Both the position numbers and the translations under genes were made by a program. Below, piece after piece: positions 8,052-16,786 of a stretch of DNA of 64,000 bases. The stretch is from Mesobacterium pallidum (GTDB lineage: Bacteria > Pseudomonadota > Alphaproteobacteria > Rhodobacterales > Rhodobacteraceae). The notes under the pieces are model-generated. The model searched no databases. It was given only the letters and a program-made list of their open reading frames with translations, and had not been told where the DNA came from. How positions within the stretch are numbered: position 1 is the first letter of the stretch; the number at the start of each line of letters is the position of its first letter. The stretch spans positions 82,219-146,218 of the forward strand of contig NZ_JAIMID010000017.1 in NCBI RefSeq assembly GCF_019966535.1. The letters run 5' to 3'.

Positions 8052-9236
8052 TCACGGCGCCGCCCTCACGCAAACCCCGTCCTTCGCCACCACGGCGCCG
8101 TCCTTCAATACCAGCACCCGGAGCGCGCGCAGGGCGACCGCTTCGGCCAGGGTTTCGCCCTCGACCAGCACGGCATCCGCGCGGCAGCCGACCCCGAGGC
8201 CGTAGCCTTCGACCTCCATGATCGCCGCGCCGCCGAAGGTGCAAATGTCCAACGCCAGCTCGACCTCGTCGTCGCGGCGCAGGTTGTTGCGCATGCCGAC
8301 GAACATCGCGCGTTCCAGCATGTCGGCATTGCCGTAGGGCCCCCAGGTGTCCCGGATCCCGTCCGAGCCCGAGCCGGTCAGGATCCCCGCCGCCTTCAGC
8401 TCCTTGACCGCCGGCACGGGGGCCGAGGCGGGGGCGGTGGTGATGATGTGGATGCGCTCTTCGGCCAGCTGCGCATGCAGGTCGGCGACATAGGCTCGGT
8501 CGGCCATGCCGAGGCAGAAGGCATGGCTGATCGTCACCTTGCCCTGCATCCCGTGCGCCTTCGTGCGGGCAATGATCTCCTCCATCGAGAAGCCGCCCAG
8601 CGCGCCCTGCTCATGCAGGTGGATGTCGATCGGCTTGCCGTGCTTCTCGGCCAGCATGAAGACCGCATCGAGATGCCCCTTGGGGTCGCGCTCGATCCCG
8701 CAGGGGTCGATCCCGCCGACGATATCGGCACCGAGCTTCAGCGCTTCGTCCATCATCTCGACCGTGCCGGGGCGCGGCATCATGGACGACTGCGGGAAGG
8801 CCACGATCTCGATATCGACGATGCCTTTCAGCTTCTCGCGCGTCTCCATCACGCCCTCGACCCCGCGCAGCCCGTGGTGGGTGTCGACGTCCACGTGGCT
8901 GCGGATCTGCGTGGTGCCATGGCTCACCGACAGGATCGCCTGCCGCTCGCTCTGCACCTGCGGATCGAGGCCCAGCGACACCTTCACCTCGCGCTCGTTG
9001 GTAATCTTGTCGATGAGCCGCGGCCCCACCTCGTTGCGATACCAGGCCATCCCCAGCAAGGACTTGTCGAGATGGGTATGCGCCTCGACCAGCCCGGGGA
9101 TCAGGATGCGCCCGCCGCAATCGATCACCTCCGCCCCCTCGGGCGCTACGGTGACGAAATGCCCATCGGCGATATGCAGGTCGGTGGCGGCGGCGCCCAT
9201 GGGGCGGACATTCTTGAGGGTCTTCATGGATCTCAT
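8052..9236 (-). CDS. Cytosine deaminase-like amidohydrolase
   Basis: This 394-residue TIM-barrel amidohydrolase is of the cytosine/isocytosine deaminase group. The metal motif is intact: GLVEAHTHLDKSLL (His53, His55), then SHVDVD, DIHLHEQG, SHAFCLG, and the catalytic Asp segment GSDGIRDTWGPYGN. The start at 9236 is chosen because its ATG overlaps the permease stop as ATGA; an in-frame ATG at 9227 is possible. Enzymes of this class hydrolyse amino groups on pyrimidine-like rings in the cytoplasm. Lying between permease and ATPase genes of one importer, it probably acts on the imported compound. A second cytosine deaminase is encoded at 39731-41023. Confidence 0.85.
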   Translation of the reverse strand: MRSMKTLKNVRPMGAAATDLHIADGHFVTVAPEGAEVIDCGGRILIPGLVEAHTHLDKSLLGMAWYRNEVGPRLIDKITNEREVKVSLGLDPQVQSERQAILSVSHGTTQIRSHVDVDTHHGLRGVEGVMETREKLKGIVDIEIVAFPQSSMMPRPGTVEMMDEALKLGADIVGGIDPCGIERDPKGHLDAVFMLAEKHGKPIDIHLHEQGALGGFSMEEIIARTKAHGMQGKVTISHAFCLGMADRAYVADLHAQLAEERIHIITTAPASAPVPAVKELKAAGILTGSGSDGIRDTWGPYGNADMLERAMFVGMRNNLRRDDEVELALDICTFGGAAIMEVEGYGLGVGCRADAVLVEGETLAEAVALRALRVLVLKDGAVVAKDGVCVRAAP

Positions 9237-10204
9237 CTCAGCTTGGGATTGAGGGCATCGCGCAGCCAGTCGCCGATCATGTTGACCGACAGCACGATCA
9301 GGCACAGCTGCACGGCGGGGAACACGACGATCCACCACAGCCCGGAAAAGAGGTACTGGTTGCCGATGCGGATCAGCGTGCCCAGGCTCGGCTGGTCCGG
9401 CGGCATCCCGACACCGAGGAAGGACAGCGTCGCCTCGGACAGGATCGCAAGGCCGAAGTTCAGCGTCGCCGCCACGAGGATCGGCGTCAGGCAGTTCGGC
9501 AGGATGTGGTGCAGCATGATGCGCCAGGACCTGACGCGGATCAGCCGCGCCGCCTGCACGTATTCCTTCTTGCGCTCGACCATGGCGCTGGCCCGCACGG
9601 TCCGGGCGTATTGCACCCAGGACGGCACGGCGATGGCAAAGATCAGAATCGGCGCCGCCAACACGTCCTTGAGGCCGGTGGGCAGCGACGCGGTGGCGAC
9701 AGCGGTGATCAGGATCGCGATCAGGATGAAGGGCATCGACAAGAGCACATCGCCCAGCCGCATGATCACGTTGTCGATCCAGCCGCCGAAATAGCCGGCG
9801 ACGAGGCCGAGGCTCAGCCCCACGGCCAGCGCGACCATGACCGAGGCAAAGCCGATGATCAGCGAAATGCGCGAGCCGTAGAGGATCGCCGACAGGATAT
9901 CGCGCCCCTGCGTGTCGGTGCCCAGAAGGTAGGGCCACTGCCCGTCGACGTTCCAGATCGGCGGGATCTCGGCATTCCAGAGCTCCAATGCTGCCAGGTC
10001 ATAGGGATCCTGTGGCGTGATCCAGGGCGCGAACAGCGCGGTCAGCGCGACCAGGGCCAAGAGGCAGGCGGCGAAGATCGCGCTGGGGTGCGAGCGAAAC
10101 GAAAACGCCAGGTCGCTCTCGCGCATCGCGGCCAGGCGCGATTTCCGGACGGGCAGCAGGGGCGCGGGGGTGGAGTCTTCGGTGGTCATGGTCAGGTCAG
10201 CCAT
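9233..10204 (-). CDS. Oligopeptide-type ABC transporter permease (DppC-like)
   Basis: This 323-residue inner-membrane permease has the DppC architecture: a cytoplasmic N-terminus, one membrane segment, a periplasmic stretch containing the family motif LLGTDTQGRDILSAILYGSR, then five further membrane segments with the EAA-type loop around QAARLIRVRSWRIMLHHILPN. The start at 10204 (MADLTM) is chosen because it overlaps the DppB-like stop by 8 bases and matches the family length. A longer frame reaches 10258 but would run into the upstream gene. It pairs with the permease at 10197-11189. Confidence 0.92.
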   Translation of the reverse strand: MADLTMTTEDSTPAPLLPVRKSRLAAMRESDLAFSFRSHPSAIFAACLLALVALTALFAPWITPQDPYDLAALELWNAEIPPIWNVDGQWPYLLGTDTQGRDILSAILYGSRISLIIGFASVMVALAVGLSLGLVAGYFGGWIDNVIMRLGDVLLSMPFILIAILITAVATASLPTGLKDVLAAPILIFAIAVPSWVQYARTVRASAMVERKKEYVQAARLIRVRSWRIMLHHILPNCLTPILVAATLNFGLAILSEATLSFLGVGMPPDQPSLGTLIRIGNQYLFSGLWWIVVFPAVQLCLIVLSVNMIGDWLRDALNPKLR

Positions 10205-11189
10205 TGGCCCCTCCGGCTTTGGCGGCATCGTCCCGCAGGCGCGGATCGACCCAGGCATAGGTCACGTCGACAACTGTGTTCAGCGCGACGAAGATGAAGG
10301 ACACGAGCATCAGGTAGGCGGCCATGACGGGGATATCGACGAAGGTCACCGCCTGGATGAACAAGAGGCCCATGCCCGGCCATTGGAACACCGTCTCGGT
10401 CACCAGCGCAAAGGCGATCAGATTGCCGATCTGCATGCCGGTGAGCGTGATCACCGGCATCAGGCAGTTGCGCAGCGCATGGACCCAGGTCACCCGCCCC
10501 ACGGGCACACCCCGCGCCCTTGCGAATTTCACGTAATCGGTGCGCAGGACCTCGAGCATCTCGGCCCGCACCAGCCGCATCACCAGCGTGATCTGGAAGG
10601 TCGACAGAGAAATCGCCGGCAAAACCAGCGCCGCCCGCCCCGAAGGCGTCAGCAGCCCCGTGGACCACCAGCCGATATCCACCGTCTCCCCCCGCCCGAA
10701 GGCCGGCAGCCACCCAAGCGAGACCGAGAAGGCAAGGATCAGCATGATCCCCACCACGAAGGACGGCAGCGACACGCCCACGATCGACCCCAACTGCAAG
10801 GCATTGGCAAGGCGCGAGTTTCGATGCACCGCCGTGATCACCCCCAACGGAATGCCGACGACCAGCGAAATCACCGTCGCCACCAGCACCAGCTCGAACG
10901 TCGCCGGGAAGCGTTCGCCGATCAGCACCATCACGTCCTGCTGGTTGCGGTAGGAGATCCCGAAGTCCCCCTGCACCGCGTTCGTCACGAACCGCGTGTA
11001 TTGTGTCACGAAGCCATCGTTCAGCCCCAGCCGCTCGCGCAGCTCGGCGCGGTCCTCCTGCGTGGCCTGCTCGTTGACCATCATCTCGACCGGGTCGCCG
11101 AAGAACCGGAAGATGGTGAAGGCCAGCAGCGCCACCGCCAGCATGACGAAGACCGCATTGGCACCGCGCTTGATCAGAAACGCCAGCAT
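10197..11189 (-). CDS. Oligopeptide-type ABC transporter permease (DppB-like)
   Basis: This 330-residue permease has the N-terminal hydrophobic segment (residues about 9-29) and the DppB signature GDFGISYRNQQDVMVLIGERFPAT read in two overlapping parts, followed by five membrane segments and the cytoplasmic coupling loop (VKFARARGVPVGRVTWVHALRN region). It is the first permease after the binding-protein gene and is separated from it by a 133-base gap that holds repeat copy 2. It overlaps the DppC-like gene by 8 bases. Together they form the translocation pore. Confidence 0.92.
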   Translation of the reverse strand: MLAFLIKRGANAVFVMLAVALLAFTIFRFFGDPVEMMVNEQATQEDRAELRERLGLNDGFVTQYTRFVTNAVQGDFGISYRNQQDVMVLIGERFPATFELVLVATVISLVVGIPLGVITAVHRNSRLANALQLGSIVGVSLPSFVVGIMLILAFSVSLGWLPAFGRGETVDIGWWSTGLLTPSGRAALVLPAISLSTFQITLVMRLVRAEMLEVLRTDYVKFARARGVPVGRVTWVHALRNCLMPVITLTGMQIGNLIAFALVTETVFQWPGMGLLFIQAVTFVDIPVMAAYLMLVSFIFVALNTVVDVTYAWVDPRLRDDAAKAGGANG

Positions 11190-11223
11190 GGCTCACTCCC
11201 GCTATACTGGGATCAAGGAGCGC

Positions 11224-11282
11224 CCCGATCCCTTTTCATCTTGCCAAGTAAACTCCGGGGGGTCCGGGGGGCAGCGCCCCCC
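11224..11282. repeat. Dispersed intergenic repeat, copy 2, with GC hairpin
   Basis: This copy has TTTTCATCTTGCC, GTAAACTCCGGGGGG and the same perfect hairpin GGGGGGCAGCGCCCCCC (11266-11282) as copy 1. It lies between the binding-protein gene and the first permease gene of the importer, where a stable hairpin would be expected to favour high expression of the binding protein over the permeases. No T-tract follows the hairpin on the minus strand, so full termination is not expected. Confidence 0.75.
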
Positions 11283-11322
11283 GGCGGGTCGCCGCGCACA
11301 TAGCGCGGCGAAACCCGATGTC

Positions 11323-12894
11323 TTACTCGGCCACCTGCGCGAACCAGAGACGCGGCTTGTTGTCCGGGAACAGCGGCATCTCGGCCACCTCGTCGGTCAC
11401 GGCCCAGGCCATCGGCTGCTGGTGCAGCGGGATCATGATCATCTCGTCCTTGACGATCCCCAGCGCTTGCGTTTCCAGCGCCAGGCGCTTGTCGACATCC
11501 AGTTCCATCCCGGCCTGCTGGATCAGACCGTCCAGCTCGGGATAGGACCAGCCGCCCCAGTTGAAGACGCCCGAATTGCCTTCCTTCGAGTGGAAGATCT
11601 GCAGCAGCGGCGAATAGGCGTCGAGCATCGGCAGCGTGGCCCAGCCCAGCGTGTAGATGTCGGTCTTGCCTTGCGTCCGCTTGGGCGTCTGCACCGCGCG
11701 CGGCGCCACGTCGAGCTTTGGCGCCAGCCCGATCCGCGACCACATGGAGGCGATGGCCTGGCAGAACTGCTCTTCGTTGACGAGGCCATCGGAAAGGCAG
11801 TTGAACTCGAATTCCAGCCCCTCGGGCACGCCGGCCTCGGCCAGTAGCGCCTTGGATGCCTCCGGATCGTATCCGGGCAGCGTATCCAGTGCCTCGACGT
11901 AACCGGGGATCGGCGGGGCGACAGTGGCGCCGGCCACCCGCGACTTGCCGCGCATGACCTTCTCGTGGATCAGCTCGAGGTCGATCGCCTTGTACAGCGC
12001 CTCGCGCACGGCCTTTTCCTTGAACGGGTTCGGCTCGCCTGACACCAGCGTGTCGCGGAAGGGAAAGCCGATCATGACCGTGCGCAGGTCGACCCCTTCC
12101 AGCACCTTGACGTTCGGCGCGGCGGCGAGGCGCGGCAGGTCCTGCACCGGCGCGTCGTTGGTAAAGTTGATCTCGCCCGACAGCAGCGCCGCCACGCGGG
12201 TCGCGGCCGAGGTGACCGGCGTCAGGTCGATCCGGTCGAGGTTGTGCTTCGGTTCATCCCACCAGTCGGGGTTCACGACGAAGACCGTCTTGGCGTCGGG
12301 CTGGCGGCTTTCCACGATGAAGGGCCCGGTGCCGTTGGCATTGTAGGTGGCAAAGCCTTCGGTGCCCGAGCCGATGTCGGTCGGCAGCAGGGAGTCATTC
12401 GCCTCCATCCATTCCTTGTCAAAAATATGGATGTTCGTCAGGTCGTTAAGCAGCAGCGGGTAGGTGCCGTTCAGCGTGATGTCGACGGTCAGGTCATCGA
12501 CCACGGCCGAGGAGACGTAAGCCGGCAGGTTGCCTTTCAGCGGCGAGGTCTCGTGGCTCACCCGCTCGAGCGAGGCGACGACGTCAGCGGCCGTGAACGG
12601 CGCGCCGTCGTGGAAGGTGACCCCTTCGCGCAGCTTGAAACGCCAGGTCACCTGGTCCTCGAGGATCTCCCAGCTTTCCGCCAGCGCCGGCTCGATCTTG
12701 AGGTCGGCATCGTAGCGCACCAGCCCCTCGTAGACGTGGTTCAGCACGTTGATCGTGAAGCTGTCGCCGTAGGAATAGGGGTCGAGCGAGCCGATGTCGC
12801 GATTGGCACCCCACTTGAGCACATTCTCGGCCGAGGCCGTCCCGGCCAGCGTCGCGACGGCGGCGGAGGCCATAAGAAGATGTCTGATCGTCAT
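11323..12894 (-). CDS. ABC transporter substrate-binding protein, family 5 (dipeptide type)
   Basis: This 523-residue periplasmic binding protein (SBP_bac_5) captures the cargo of the importer. A classical signal peptide covers residues 1-22, with a likely cut after ASA. The family block GSLDPYSYGD and VYEGLVRYDADLKIEPALAESWE follows, and then FHDGAPFTAADVVASLERV. It is the first gene of the long minus-strand operon and lies divergent from the GntR regulator. The cargo cannot be read from the sequence. The three deaminase or amidohydrolase genes in the same operon argue for a heterocyclic amine or a related compound rather than a peptide. Confidence 0.92.
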   Translation of the reverse strand: MTIRHLLMASAAVATLAGTASAENVLKWGANRDIGSLDPYSYGDSFTINVLNHVYEGLVRYDADLKIEPALAESWEILEDQVTWRFKLREGVTFHDGAPFTAADVVASLERVSHETSPLKGNLPAYVSSAVVDDLTVDITLNGTYPLLLNDLTNIHIFDKEWMEANDSLLPTDIGSGTEGFATYNANGTGPFIVESRQPDAKTVFVVNPDWWDEPKHNLDRIDLTPVTSAATRVAALLSGEINFTNDAPVQDLPRLAAAPNVKVLEGVDLRTVMIGFPFRDTLVSGEPNPFKEKAVREALYKAIDLELIHEKVMRGKSRVAGATVAPPIPGYVEALDTLPGYDPEASKALLAEAGVPEGLEFEFNCLSDGLVNEEQFCQAIASMWSRIGLAPKLDVAPRAVQTPKRTQGKTDIYTLGWATLPMLDAYSPLLQIFHSKEGNSGVFNWGGWSYPELDGLIQQAGMELDVDKRLALETQALGIVKDEMIMIPLHQQPMAWAVTDEVAEMPLFPDNKPRLWFAQVAE

Positions 12895-12936
12895 GTCCTG
12901 GTTCCCTGTCGTTGATTGTACCCGGGAATCACCCGG

Positions 12937-13026
12937 ATTGGATACGATACATTCTTGATGGTGAATCGTTCCTCACTTGGCAAGCAAATTGTATCCAATT
13001 GACGCGAGCAGATGGATACGCTATCC
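12937..13026. promoter_or_regulatory. Candidate GntR operator region with repeated GGATAC/GTATCC half-sites
   Basis: The divergent promoter region holds three related sites: ATTGGATACGATACATT at 12937-12953, the palindrome AATTGTATCCAATT at 12987-13000 and GGATACGCTATCC at 13014-13026. All share the half-site GGATAC or its complement. FCD-type GntR regulators bind short palindromes of this kind, so autoregulation and control of the importer operon are likely. The third site lies just upstream of the preferred regulator start. Confidence 0.5.
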
Positions 13027-13056
13027 GGGAAGCACGAATTTCAAGCAAGCAGAGCC

Positions 13057-13743
13057 ATGAGCGACCAGACCACCCTGACCGACGCCGTCCACACGCTGCT
13101 CAAGCGTGCGATCATCGAACAGGCGCTCAAGCCCGGGATGCGCCTGCCCGAGGACACGGTGGGCGAGCAGTTCGGCGTCTCGCGCACCATCGTGCGCCAC
13201 GCGCTCGTGCGGTTGCAGAACGAGGGGCTGGTGGACACGCGCCGCAACCGCGGGGCCTTTGTCGCCGAGCCCTCGCTGGAAGAGGCCAAGCAGATCTTCG
13301 AGGTGCGCCGCGCGCTCGAGGCCGAGGTGATCCGCCTCCTGGTCGAGCGCATGCCGTCCAGCGGCTTTGACCAGTTGGAAAGCCATGTGCGCTCCGAGCA
13401 GGGCGTCAAGGGCAAGGATGGGCCGGTGTCGATTCGCCTGGCCGGGGAATTCCACACGCTGCTGGCCGAACTCACCGGAAACGCGGTGCTGTCGCGCTAC
13501 GTCTCCGAGGTGGTGCTGCGCTGTTCGCTGATCATGGCGATGTATGCCAAGACCCATTCGTCGGAATGCGCCGTGGACGAGCATTCGCAGGTGATCGAGG
13601 CGATTCGCGCCCGTGACGTGGCCCGCGCCACGGCGATCATGAACCACCACCTTGGCGCGGTCGCAGGCCGGGCCGAGCTGGAAAACAAGCCGGACAGCGT
13701 CTCGTCGATCCTGTCCCGATACGGAAAGGAACTCGCGTCGTGA
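13057..13743 (+). CDS. GntR family transcriptional regulator (FCD type)
   Basis: This 228-residue one-component regulator has an N-terminal winged helix (LPEDTVGEQFGVSRTIVRHALVRLQ split across residues 30-55, then GLVDTRRNRGAFVAEPS) and a C-terminal FCD ligand domain with metal-site-like residues (EFHTLLAELTGN; EHSQVIEAIRARD; MNHHL). An upstream in-frame ATG at 13012 exists, but it would place a candidate operator inside the coding region, so 13057 (MSDQTTL) is preferred. It is divergent from the importer operon and is translationally coupled (GTGA) to the flavin reductase gene. It probably responds to the imported compound or a product of it. Confidence 0.88.
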   Translation: MSDQTTLTDAVHTLLKRAIIEQALKPGMRLPEDTVGEQFGVSRTIVRHALVRLQNEGLVDTRRNRGAFVAEPSLEEAKQIFEVRRALEAEVIRLLVERMPSSGFDQLESHVRSEQGVKGKDGPVSIRLAGEFHTLLAELTGNAVLSRYVSEVVLRCSLIMAMYAKTHSSECAVDEHSQVIEAIRARDVARATAIMNHHLGAVAGRAELENKPDSVSSILSRYGKELAS

Positions 13744-14387
13744 CCCACCATGCGCTGAACTTCGACGAGCTGACCCCGCGCGAGGCCTACAAGGTGATGA
13801 TCGGCACGATCGTGCCGCGCCCCATCGCCTGGGTCACCACGGTGTCGCCCGACGGGGTGGTCAACGCGGCGCCTTATTCGTTCTTCAACTGCCTCTCGGC
13901 CGATCCGCCGATCCTGGCGCTGGGGGTCGAAAACAAGCCCGACCGCAGTTTCAAGGACACGGCCTACAACATCCGCATGACCGAATGCTTCACGGTCAAC
14001 ATCGTGGACCGCGCCAACGTGGAAACGATGTCGGTCACCGCCGCCGGGTTCGAGCCCGAGGTGGACGAGCTGGAAATGGCGGGCCTGACGGCCGCGCCGG
14101 GCGAAAAGGTCATCTGCCCGCGCATCGCCGAGGCGCCGGTCGCCTTCGAATGCAAGCGCTACCTCGGGATCGAGGTGAGTTCCGCCCGCGAGATCATCCT
14201 GGGCCGGATCGTCATGGCCCATGTGCGCGAGGACGTGATCGACCTTGGCACCTATTACTCGGACCACGCCAAGCTGGACGCCATCGGGCGGATGGGCGGG
14301 AACGGCTATGCCGGTACGCTGGATTATTTCGACCTGCCGACGCCCTCGGCGGCCGAGGTGCTGGCCCAGCGCAAGGCCCGCGCGTAA
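13740..14387 (+). CDS. Flavin reductase-like (FMN-binding split barrel) protein
   Basis: This 215-residue protein carries a flavin reductase-like domain: IGTIVPRPIAWVTTVSPDG, NAAPYSFFNCLSADPPIL and the C-terminal LGRIVMAHVREDVIDL. Proteins of this family bind FMN and often supply reduced flavin to a partner oxygenase, though no two-component oxygenase is encoded nearby. It begins with GTG overlapping the regulator stop by 4 bases, so it is co-expressed with the GntR gene. A strong hairpin follows at 14391-14417. The function here is unproven; the context links it to the heterocycle uptake operon. Confidence 0.82.
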   Translation: MTHHALNFDELTPREAYKVMIGTIVPRPIAWVTTVSPDGVVNAAPYSFFNCLSADPPILALGVENKPDRSFKDTAYNIRMTECFTVNIVDRANVETMSVTAAGFEPEVDELEMAGLTAAPGEKVICPRIAEAPVAFECKRYLGIEVSSAREIILGRIVMAHVREDVIDLGTYYSDHAKLDAIGRMGGNGYAGTLDYFDLPTPSAAEVLAQRKARA

Positions 14388-14390
14388 TTC

Positions 14391-14417
14391 AGGGGGCCGG
14401 CGCGAAACCGGCCCCCT
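14391..14417. terminator. Bidirectional terminator-like hairpin between convergent genes
   Basis: A perfect inverted repeat with 10-base arms (AGGGGGCCGG and CCGGCCCCCT) and a 7-base loop CGCGAAA lies between two convergent genes. There is no long T-tract, so termination may be only partial, but the position suits both genes. Confidence 0.65.
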
Positions 14418-14439
14418 GCCCTGCCCGACGGATCACCCG

Positions 14440-15954
14440 TCAGGCAAAGAGATCGCGTTCGATCCCCGCCGCGCCGAAGAGGTAATCGCGGCTCCCCTCC
14501 AGCTCGCTGCGCAGCCGCGCCATGTCGAAGCCAAGAAGCTGCCCGCGCCATTTCTTGACTTGCCCCGCGACCAGAACGGTGTCCACGTTCGTCCGCTCCA
14601 TCAGCGTGACCACGGCCCCGGCGGCGTTGTTCAGGGGCGCCACGTTGATCGCTTCGGCGTCCAGCAGGATGATGTCGGCCTGCTTCCCCGGTGTCAGGGA
14701 CCCGACCTTGCCGGAAAGCCCCAGCCCTTCGGCGCCGCCCATTGTGGCGTGGCGGATGGCGTCCGAGCACTGCATCAGCTCGGGGTAATCCGTGGCGCCC
14801 GACAGCGCCGCCTCGTTCACCCACATCCGTTGCAGGGTGATGAAGTGGCGCATCTGGGTAAAGAAATCTGCCGTCATCGTGCATTCCACGTCCGTGGACA
14901 GCGAGGTGGACAGCCCGAGGTCCAGCGCCTTCTGGATCGGCGGTTGGCCGTGGCGCATGTGCATCTCGATCGGCACGGCCAGCGACACATGCGCGCCCGC
15001 ATCCGCCGCCGCCTGCCAGGCCATGTCGGACATGCCGGTCATGTGGATAAAGATGTTGTCCGCCCCGAACTGCCCCGAGGCCGCCAGCTGGTCGAAGGTG
15101 TCGCGCATCCCGAAGGTGCCGACCACGTGCAGCGCAATCGGCAGGCCCAGCTCTCGCCCGATGGCCCACGCGGCCTCGTAGCCTGGCAGGTAGATCTCTC
15201 CGCCCATGACCATAGTCGTCAGCTGGTCGTCGCTGGCGAAATACTGCTCCTTGATGCGGCGGGCATCGTTCGGATACTGGGCGCGGTCGCCCCAGCCTTC
15301 GAAATAGCCGAAAACGCCGCGGCGGCCCGCATCGCGCAGCCCCTCGATGGCGGCGTCGGAATGTTCAGGGCTGTGGTGGATCTGGCTGACGTCCATCACG
15401 GTCGTCACGCCCGCGTCAAGCTGGGCGATGCCGCCGTAAAGCTCGTTGATGTAGACATCCTCGGGCCGGTAAACCATCGAGAATTTCTGCAGGATCGTCT
15501 CGTAGTAATTGGTCTGGTTCACCTCGCGCCGGTCGTTGATCAGGATGCCGTGGGCCAGTTGGCTGCGCAGCGCGGTCTCGAACTGGTGGTGGTGGGTGTC
15601 GATGAAGCCGGGCATGACGATCTTGCCCGCCGCGTCGATCACGGCCGCATCGGGCGCGTCGATGGACGCCGCGACCTCCACGATCCGGTTCCCCTCGATC
15701 AGCACGTCGCCGGTGGCGAAGTTGCCGACGGCCGGATCGACCGACAGCACCACGCCGCCCTTGATCAGCACCCGGCGGCCGGGCACGCCGGCGCCCTCGG
15801 GCGGGCCGGCCATGGCATGGGCTTCGGCCTGCGCGCTGCCGGCCGCCCCCAGCCCGGTCATGGTAACGGCCGCGCCGATGGCGCCTGCCTTCAGCACGTC
15901 GCGCCGCGTGGGGCACGGGGCCTGCGGGGTCTTGGGGTCACAAAGTCTGCACAT
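14440..15954 (-). CDS. Tat-exported amidohydrolase
   Basis: This 504-residue amidohydrolase carries a twin-arginine signal at its N-terminus (TRRDVLKAG at residues 16-24, then a hydrophobic stretch ending in AQA near residue 43), so it probably folds with its metal in the cytoplasm and is exported to the periplasm. The metal-site motifs are intact: DTHHHQFE (His121, His123), LPIALHVVG, NIFIHMTGMSD and LSTDVE. Related proteins are TRZ/ATZ-like hydrolases. It is the last gene of the unit that also encodes the IclR regulator (28 bases upstream) and the intradiol dioxygenase. A periplasmic deaminase or hydrolase could process the substrate before the TRAP transporter takes it up. Substrate unknown. 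Confidence 0.85.
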   Translation of the reverse strand: MCRLCDPKTPQAPCPTRRDVLKAGAIGAAVTMTGLGAAGSAQAEAHAMAGPPEGAGVPGRRVLIKGGVVLSVDPAVGNFATGDVLIEGNRIVEVAASIDAPDAAVIDAAGKIVMPGFIDTHHHQFETALRSQLAHGILINDRREVNQTNYYETILQKFSMVYRPEDVYINELYGGIAQLDAGVTTVMDVSQIHHSPEHSDAAIEGLRDAGRRGVFGYFEGWGDRAQYPNDARRIKEQYFASDDQLTTMVMGGEIYLPGYEAAWAIGRELGLPIALHVVGTFGMRDTFDQLAASGQFGADNIFIHMTGMSDMAWQAAADAGAHVSLAVPIEMHMRHGQPPIQKALDLGLSTSLSTDVECTMTADFFTQMRHFITLQRMWVNEAALSGATDYPELMQCSDAIRHATMGGAEGLGLSGKVGSLTPGKQADIILLDAEAINVAPLNNAAGAVVTLMERTNVDTVLVAGQVKKWRGQLLGFDMARLRSELEGSRDYLFGAAGIERDLFA

Positions 15955-15982
15955 GGGGTTCCTCCCTCCCGGATGGCGACGC

Positions 15983-16786
15983 TCAGGTCGCGAGTATGGA
16001 CTTCAGCACGGGGTAGCGCGTCAGGTCGTGGCCGATCTGCGACGCGGCGGCCGTCAACTGGGGCAACCGCTCCTCGATCAGCGCCTCCGGTGTGACGATC
16101 CCCGTGTAACCGCTGGTGTTCAGCGCCGCGACCGTGCGGCCGGTCGCGTCGCGGATGGGTACGGCCAGCGCCGTGATGCCGTAGTCAAGCTGGTCGACGG
16201 TGGTGGCATAGCCATCGCCCCGCGCGGCAAGGATCGCCGCGCGCAGGTGGTCCCGGTCGGTACAGGTCTTGGACGTCAGCTTGTCGAGCGTCATGGCATC
16301 CAGACAGGCGTCCAGCGCCGCGTCGTCCAGCCCCGCCAGCAGGACGCGCCCCATCGAGGTCGCATAGGCCGGGTAGCTGGCGCCAATGACGGCCGCCGCG
16401 CGGCGCGCCCGCTGGACCGAGTAATGCGCGACATAGACCACATCCGTGCCCGACAGCGTGCCCACGGAAGAGGCATCGCCAAAGGCGCCGACGATCTCGC
16501 GCACCACGGGGCGCAGGATCTCGTCTATCCCCGACCCGAAGTAGAAGCCCGACCCGAGCGTCATCACCTTGGGCGTCAGGTGAAACCGCTTTTCCGTCTG
16601 CGCCACGTAGCCCAGATGCGACAGCGTGATCAGCGAGCGCCGCGCGGCGGCAGGCGACAACCCGACCTTGCGCGCCACTTCGGACAGCGTCATCTCGGGC
16701 GTGGCGGCATCGAAAGCCTCGATGATCGCGATGCCCTTGGCAAGCGCTTCGACGAATTCCGGGGGCCGGTCTTCTGGGTCTGTCAT
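15983..16786 (-). CDS. IclR family transcriptional regulator (PcaR/PobR-like)
   Basis: This 267-residue regulator has an N-terminal winged helix (ALAKGIAIIEAFDA, MTLSEVARKVGLSPAAARRSLITLSHLGYV) and a C-terminal effector-binding domain (GASYPAYATSMGRVLLAGL; QLDYGITALAVPIRD). The first-helix wording and length resemble the PcaR/PcaU/PobR branch, which controls aromatic acid catabolism. Its start overlaps the dioxygenase stop by 4 bases, so regulator and enzyme are co-transcribed. A palindrome at 17752-17766 between the divergent operons is a plausible binding site. Confidence 0.9.
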   Translation of the reverse strand: MTDPEDRPPEFVEALAKGIAIIEAFDAATPEMTLSEVARKVGLSPAAARRSLITLSHLGYVAQTEKRFHLTPKVMTLGSGFYFGSGIDEILRPVVREIVGAFGDASSVGTLSGTDVVYVAHYSVQRARRAAAVIGASYPAYATSMGRVLLAGLDDAALDACLDAMTLDKLTSKTCTDRDHLRAAILAARGDGYATTVDQLDYGITALAVPIRDATGRTVAALNTSGYTGIVTPEALIEERLPQLTAAASQIGHDLTRYPVLKSILAT

